From Spirochaetales bacterium (GTDB taxonomy: Bacteria > Spirochaetota > Spirochaetia > UBA9216), in NCBI GenBank assembly GCA_016342585.1, contig JAEINK010000008.1, positions 1 through 64,000 on the forward strand: 64,000 nucleotides of DNA. The letters are read 5' to 3'. Both the position numbers and the translations under genes were made by a program. The notes under the pieces were generated by a model. It saw only the letters and a program-made list of their open reading frames with translations. It was not told where the DNA came from and did no database searches. This document shows, one piece after another, positions 60,690 through 64,000 of this stretch. Position 1 is the first letter of the stretch, and each line of letters starts with the position of its first letter.

Positions 60690-61256
60690 TTACTTTTCAG
60701 CGAGCACAACGAAATGTTTGGAAAGGCTTTCATCAACCGATATACCTTTAAATCCTGCCTGTTCAAGCTGCTTTGCCACCTCGGCAGTTTCATACCTTGA
60801 ACTTTCGGGTGGACCAAAAGGTCCCGCCCCCTTTTTCCAATCGATGATAAGAATTTTCCCGCCCGCCTTCAAAAGGCGTTTGCATTCCCTGAGGATTTTT
60901 CCATGATCATCAAGTTCATGATGGAGAGTTATCATGAAAACAAGATCCGCCAGAGAGTCCTTAAGAGGAATACGCTCATCATTTATGAGTATTGGAATAA
61001 TATCGGGGTAGTGATTAGTGATATTTGCTTCCATCCAGGAAATCATGACACTGGAAATATCACAGGCATAAACCTTTCCTTTTCCGGCAAGCTTTAAAAA
61101 GGGAATACTGAAAAATCCGGTTCCGGCGCCAATATCAACCATGGTTTCTATTTTATCAGAAGACAATTTTCGCCAGATATAATCAGGTGGAATTTCCTTC
61201 AGGCGTAAGGGATTATTTAATTTATCAAGTTTTTCGGGATTAAATCGTTTATTCAT
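60690..61256 (-). CDS. Class I SAM-dependent methyltransferase
   Basis: The 188-residue protein has the SAM-binding motif METMVDIGAGTGFFSIPFLKLAGKGKVYACDISSVM (motif I and the acidic end of strand 2), the mid motif DSLADLVFMITLHHELDD, and CKRLLKAGGKILIIDWKKG. It belongs to the UbiE/Methyltransf_11-like group; the substrate cannot be told. It is 22 nt downstream of the P460-type lipoprotein gene, and a transcript from the kinase through to this gene is possible. Confidence 0.85.
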   Translation of the reverse strand: MNKRFNPEKLDKLNNPLRLKEIPPDYIWRKLSSDKIETMVDIGAGTGFFSIPFLKLAGKGKVYACDISSVMISWMEANITNHYPDIIPILINDERIPLKDSLADLVFMITLHHELDDHGKILRECKRLLKAGGKILIIDWKKGAGPFGPPESSRYETAEVAKQLEQAGFKGISVDESLSKHFVVLAEK

Positions 61257-61278
61257 TTCCCTTCCCTTTCAAGATCGG

Positions 61279-61785
61279 TCAAGGTTCATCGATGTTTTTA
61301 ATGATGATGTAGTCGTTGGCTTTAAGCCCGCTATGACAGGAGATGCACCCGCCGGGACTCCCCTCGGCCAGAACCTCCCCCTCGGGAGAAAAGGCCGCCC
61401 AGAACCAGTCATTTGTTTCCGGACTATACCCCTGAACCTTTGCCATTACCGTCAGTTTGTCCAACTCTTTCGATGAAGTATAATTCTCCTTTACGATAAT
61501 GGAACCTTCCGGGACACGTCCACCGGTAACTGGAAGGGAATCATATAGGAGTTTATTAGCGTAGACTTTATGCCAGGCACCATGGGGAGACTGACCGGGC
61601 CGAAGGCCGTCATGATCATCCCATTGACTGTAGTTCTGGAAATCACTCTCAACGGATATTCGTTCCCATAACCGTTCTCCGGATATTTCGCTTACCGTAA
61701 GAGGTGAAAGAACAACCTCCTCCTGCTTTTCACAGGAAAGAAAGATGATAGTAAAAACAGCAATCAGTACAATTATTTTTTTCAT
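61279..61785 (-). CDS. Cytochrome P460-family lipoprotein
   Basis: A 168-residue lipoprotein: MKKIIVLIAVFTIIFLSCEKQ with LSC as lipobox. The mature part matches the P460 pattern: SQWDDHDGLRPGQSPHGAWHKVYANKLLYDS, PEGSIIVKENY, TNDWFWAAFSPEGEV and the c-type haem site CISCH near residue 150. P460 proteins oxidise hydroxylamine or NO, or bind NO, in the periplasm; the activity of this one is unknown. It overlaps the end of the haem-linked kinase gene by 4 nt, so the two are made together and may sense and respond to the same small molecule. Confidence 0.82.
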   Translation of the reverse strand: MKKIIVLIAVFTIIFLSCEKQEEVVLSPLTVSEISGERLWERISVESDFQNYSQWDDHDGLRPGQSPHGAWHKVYANKLLYDSLPVTGGRVPEGSIIVKENYTSSKELDKLTVMAKVQGYSPETNDWFWAAFSPEGEVLAEGSPGGCISCHSGLKANDYIIIKNIDEP

Positions 61786-64000
61786 TCTGTGCTCTCCAGC
61801 TCCACGGTAGGGATTGTAATGAGGAAGGATGTGCCTTTCCCGGTTTTTGTCCTGACAGTAATCTTACCTTTAAGTTTATGAACATCTGCCTGAACAGCAT
61901 CAAGGCCTACCCCTCGGCCGGAAATAGTTGAGACCTGATCCCGTGAAGAGAAACCGGAGGTGAACATAGCCTTGAGTATTTCGGCCGATGAGTGACTCCC
62001 CGCATCAAGGATTCCCTTCTCAACCGCCTTCTCTTCAATTGCAGAAAAATCGAGTCCTTGACCGTCATCCTTGACCTCAATCCGAAGTTCACCCTCACTC
62101 ATAATAAAAGAGAGGGTGAGCACGGCAGATTCTTCCTTCCGGGCCGCCACTCGCTGAAAGGTATCCTCTATTCCATGATCTGCAGCATTTCGGACGAGGT
62201 GAAACAGGGCCGGCTGCAATTTGCGAAGCCCGGGAATTGACTCAATATTGGATTTAAAAGCGAGTACAATTTTCTTATCCAATTCATCGGCTATTTCGGA
62301 AACCATCTCAGAGAGCCGCGTCTTGAAAATAGAAAGTTCAGGATCCCCTGACTCGGGTTCAATGGAGAAATTTTTAAACCTTTTCACTATCTTCCGGACT
62401 ATATCAATCTCGGAACCCATCTCTTCAATCAGCTCTTTTTCTCCGGAAATCTCCGGGGCCCCCTCGGTTCCATTGCTTTCATCGCCCCCCGCCCGTAAGG
62501 CTGCAAATTTCTCCTCAAGCTCATGAGAAATTTTTTCAAGCCTTTGAAATTTCAGGTAGCGAGCGGTTCCTTTCAAAGAGTGGGTATCCCGGAAAACACG
62601 GGCTAAGATTTCTTCGTCACCCAGATTATCAATGTTCTCAATAAGTAAATTATACACGCCATCTGCCGCAAGGATAAAATCCTCGAAGACCTGAGGACCA
62701 TGCTGAAGGATAGCGGCAATCTGTTCAAGCTCCGACTCTCTCATCATTTTTTCGGATTCAAGGGCTTCCCTGGCAATGACAATATCCGTCATATCCTGAA
62801 AGAGAACCATTACATTCTGTACATCTTCCCCGTCAAAGATCCGCTGGAACTCACCATTGATAATAATCTCACGGCCACTCTCCAGTATCAGGTGCATATC
62901 ATGGACAGGATTTATTTCCATGATCATAGAAAGGGCAGCGGTCTTGTTATTGAACAGGAAATCGAGAAACATCTCCATCTCCTGCTTCTGTTCTTCACTG
63001 GCCTTGTTTTCCCCATAAATAAAATCAGTAAAATGAAGACCTGCCAGATTCTCTTTTTCAAACAGCTTATTTAAGAAAGATGAAACCTCATTAGTGATAG
63101 TGAAATCAGGATTTAATAAAAGCAACCCTTCATTAATATTATCAAGATACTTTCGGCTCTCTTCAAGTCTTGCTTCAATTCTGGTATTTTCAATTTCAAG
63201 CAGCTTACTCTTTTTAAGCCCTAAAATCATCTCATTGATCTGACCAGCCAATTCTCCGAATTCATCCTTCTGATTTAAATCGATCCGGGTATCAAGATCA
63301 CCGCCGCCAACCCTGGAGACAACGCCACCTATTGAAAAAACAGGTTTTACAATGATTCTTCGTACCATCACGAGCATCCAGAAAAAGATAATAAATCCAA
63401 CCGCCAGAAAAAAGAGGGTTAAAATTGTCCCGGCAGAGTTAAGCTTGCTGTAGATATCACTCAGAGAGATCCGGAAATATGATATGCCCCTAATAAAATG
63501 GTCATCACCGTGACAAGTCCGGCAATCCGCATAGTTCAGGATTGGAAAATAGTACTCCATCTCCATGGCTTCCTCATCCAGAGTTACCAGGGGAGTCTTG
63601 AATCTCAGCACCTCCTCAAAACCCGTATCATTAATCATGGAGCCATCTAACCGGGGAGTCTTTTCAAACATAACATCATCCTGGAAATTGTTTACAAAAT
63701 CCATGGTTTCATAATTGCTGAAAGCCAGGCTGCCATCTCTGCGATAGATATCATACTCAAGAAAGTCATCCATTTCACGAAGGTCCCTCATGGTACGATT
63801 GGCAAGCGGAGCTTCACCACTCAACATAATATTGCGGATAGTGTGATTCAATACCTGTGTATTCATCGAAAGGGTCTGCTGCGAAGCATCCAATAAATTA
63901 TTTTTTTGATTTGTAATTGTAAAATAGATGGAAAGAAAAACACTTAATGCGAGGATAATCAAAATCGCCGAGATTAACTTAACCTGAATCGATCGTATTT
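61782..64000 (-). CDS. Haem-linked CheA-like sensor kinase (5' end outside window)
   Basis: The open frame runs off the window end (IRSIQVKLISAILIILALSV reads on upstream of 63962). Seen in order: a first span, a DUF3365/Tll0287-like extracellular domain with the c-type haem motif CRTCH (YADCRTCHGDDHF), a second span (LTLFFLAVGFIIFFWMLVMV), a HAMP linker, a PAS-like domain, an Hpt domain with the phosphorylatable His in RDTHSLKGTARYLKF, and a CheA-type ATPase (VRNAADHGIEDTF, VKDDGQGLDF, GRGVGLDAV). It has no CheW-like tail. It probably responds to redox state or NO. The response regulator is not in the window. Confidence 0.88.
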   Translation of the reverse strand, partial: IRSIQVKLISAILIILALSVFLSIYFTITNQKNNLLDASQQTLSMNTQVLNHTIRNIMLSGEAPLANRTMRDLREMDDFLEYDIYRRDGSLAFSNYETMDFVNNFQDDVMFEKTPRLDGSMINDTGFEEVLRFKTPLVTLDEEAMEMEYYFPILNYADCRTCHGDDHFIRGISYFRISLSDIYSKLNSAGTILTLFFLAVGFIIFFWMLVMVRRIIVKPVFSIGGVVSRVGGGDLDTRIDLNQKDEFGELAGQINEMILGLKKSKLLEIENTRIEARLEESRKYLDNINEGLLLLNPDFTITNEVSSFLNKLFEKENLAGLHFTDFIYGENKASEEQKQEMEMFLDFLFNNKTAALSMIMEINPVHDMHLILESGREIIINGEFQRIFDGEDVQNVMVLFQDMTDIVIAREALESEKMMRESELEQIAAILQHGPQVFEDFILAADGVYNLLIENIDNLGDEEILARVFRDTHSLKGTARYLKFQRLEKISHELEEKFAALRAGGDESNGTEGAPEISGEKELIEEMGSEIDIVRKIVKRFKNFSIEPESGDPELSIFKTRLSEMVSEIADELDKKIVLAFKSNIESIPGLRKLQPALFHLVRNAADHGIEDTFQRVAARKEESAVLTLSFIMSEGELRIEVKDDGQGLDFSAIEEKAVEKGILDAGSHSSAEILKAMFTSGFSSRDQVSTISGRGVGLDAVQADVHKLKGKITVRTKTGKGTSFLITIPTVELESTE

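Noticed and set aside
1-64000. tRNA, rRNA, CRISPR arrays, insertion sequences, phage or toxin-antitoxin genes
   Set aside because: None seen: no repeated spacer pattern, no transposase or integrase protein, and no tRNA-like cloverleaf noticed on reading. A covariance-model scan would be needed to exclude short RNAs.

Overview
The window looks like chromosome of a free-living, sugar-degrading spirochaete (Spirochaetaceae-like; this is inference). The reasons are moderate GC, AT-rich gaps, many small tight operons, many ABC sugar importers with their own regulators, lipoproteins and secreted binding proteins with mature N-termini such as AGGQKD and AEGQMEGG, and a methyl-accepting chemotaxis protein. 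I see no tRNA, rRNA, CRISPR, insertion sequence, phage or integrase gene. Both window edges cut or damage signalling genes: a hybrid kinase without its H-box on the left, and a haem-linked CheA-like kinase running off the right end.

Layout. 0-1.5 kb: truncated hybrid kinase and a YjbR protein. 1.6-3.8 kb (-): LacI regulator, HD phosphohydrolase and fucose mutarotase. 4.0-6.0 kb (+): GDP-mannose pyrophosphorylase and a sugar epimerase. 6-14 kb (-): a sugar ABC importer operon (binding protein, two permeases, ATPase) that continues into an HD-glycosyltransferase fusion and a TIM-barrel protein. It is divergent from a GntR/LacI-hybrid regulator, which is followed by a class II photolyase, another LacI regulator and an outer-membrane barrel. 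18.8-24.7 kb: DEAD-box helicase, solitary L-fucose isomerase with a clear promoter-operator, and a PAS hybrid kinase. 24.8-28.5 kb (+): a lipoprotein and a TrpXYZ-like ABC importer. 28.5-35.7 kb: MFS protein, DTW-domain tRNA-modification enzyme, FAD dehydrogenase, MATE exporter and MCP. 35.7-38.4 kb (-): a nucleotide-sugar operon (GDP-mannose 3,5-epimerase-like, GHMP kinase-like, tandem nucleotidyltransferase) divergent from a XylR-type regulator.

39.8-48.3 kb (+) holds a three-part sugar-sensing system (YesN-type regulator, YesM-type kinase, membrane-anchored binding protein) followed by a ribose-type ABC importer. It faces, tail to tail, an eight-gene operon (60.1 to 48.8 kb, -): DeoR regulator, E2, E3 and fused E1 of a 2-oxoacid/acetoin-type dehydrogenase complex, PHP hydrolase, SDR, rhamnulokinase-type FGGY kinase and a zinc-type sugar(-phosphate) dehydrogenase. 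The two blocks together look like uptake plus an oxidative route for one sugar or polyol, ending in a TPP/lipoate-dependent step. No dedicated aldolase is visible, so this is the best candidate here for an undescribed pathway. 60.4-64 kb: small membrane protein, methyltransferase, P460-type haem lipoprotein and the haem-linked kinase.

A recurring regulatory feature is near-canonical promoters whose -10 box lies only 6-11 nt upstream of the start codon with no Shine-Dalgarno, which suggests leaderless mRNAs for several regulators, exporters and enzymes.
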